DNA from: Lactarius indigo
Taxonomy: Eukaryota > Basidiomycota > Agaricomycetes > Russulales > Russulaceae
Direction of reading: 5' to 3'
DNA: 64,000 nt
Assembly (NCBI GenBank): GCA_025766275.1
Contig: JAFKAC010000005.1
Span: forward strand, 124,001-188,000
Position 1 is the first letter of the stretch. The number at the start of each line of letters is the position of its first letter. Below the pieces are notes generated by a model, which searched no databases, had not been told where the DNA came from, and saw only the letters and a program-made list of their open reading frames with translations. The position numbers were made by a program, and so were the translations under genes. Positions 63,706 through 64,000 of the stretch are shown in pieces.

Positions 63706-64000
63706 TGTTGTTCACCGCCGGGAACGTCATTGTAAAGAACCTAACGAAGGCATGACTTTGAAGCTCGTGTTCGAAGCGTGTCATCTGGGCAAGCGGAAGC
63801 GAAGAATCTCCGGACAGATTCCCGAGGCGTTTACGTGGAGCGTGGTCGCGTCTATGACGTGCAAATTATACATTTCGCAGTTCGCTCTTGGTCAGTTACT
63901 CGTCGACGTCGACGTCAACTGTAGTGTGCACTGCTACCCGGAACATTATAATAATAGTCTTGACCGTGCTGACACGAATGCGGCATCTTCAGGCCAGGAA
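63706..64000. repeat. Duplicated segment, copy 2 (runs to window edge)
   Basis: Counterpart of 58935-59260. One plus frame is protein-like (FEACHLGKRKRRISGQIPEA), but the other copy does not preserve it. Confidence 0.7.

Overview
The window looks like an Agaricomycete-type basidiomycete fungus. The reasons are densely split genes with very short introns (14 exons for a single P450), a fungal Goodbye-NACHT-ankyrin receptor, and a large, methylation-scarred set of LTR retrotransposons. No RNA genes or CRISPR arrays were seen.

Left flank (1-11.6 kb). Two tandem NLR-type genes lie on the minus strand. The left one runs off the window. The right one is complete but has a 2-bp deletion in exon 2. 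Between and beyond them are decayed MFS transporter pieces, and an intact cytochrome P450 (7284-9646, minus) follows. The P450 plus its upstream MFS remnant is one copy of a segmental duplication; the second copy is at 59.6-62.6 kb.

Middle (11.6-57.8 kb) is a continuous mosaic of transposable elements. First comes a MULE with 31-bp terminal inverted repeats (11602-16497) and a nonsense-broken transposase. Next is a four-level nest: a pogo-like DNA transposon (16570-33999) contains a probable solo LTR, which contains a Ty3/gypsy chromovirus (GypA-1, 17560-33273), which contains an inverted copy of the same family (GypA-2, 23052-30859). Then a Ty1/copia element (34421-57801) carries three insertions: a solo GypB LTR in its 5' LTR, a full GypB element in its protease codons, and in its 3' LTR a small LTR-containing unit that itself holds GypA-3 (49533-57391). 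Perfect 5-bp target duplications (TA for pogo) prove most joins.

All four gypsy copies share an unusual layout. The primer-binding site is an 11-mer complementary to the predicted 5' end of their own mRNA (Tf1-type self-priming). Gag appears to start without AUG at a conserved GUG. Gag-pol joins by -1 frameshifting. Pol carries a chromodomain and then a roughly 400-residue tail, and a second ORF (ORFx) is conserved in the +1 frame over that tail. GypA-2 and GypA-3 look coding-competent; GypA-1 and GypB are broken. Nearly all nonsense codons and LTR-LTR differences are CpG-to-TpG transitions, implying past cytosine methylation.

Right flank (57.8-64 kb) holds the second P450 copy, whose PERW arginine is now histidine, a shortened MFS remnant, a large foldback (MITE-like) element exactly at the duplication edge, and a further pair of duplicated non-coding or unrecognised segments.
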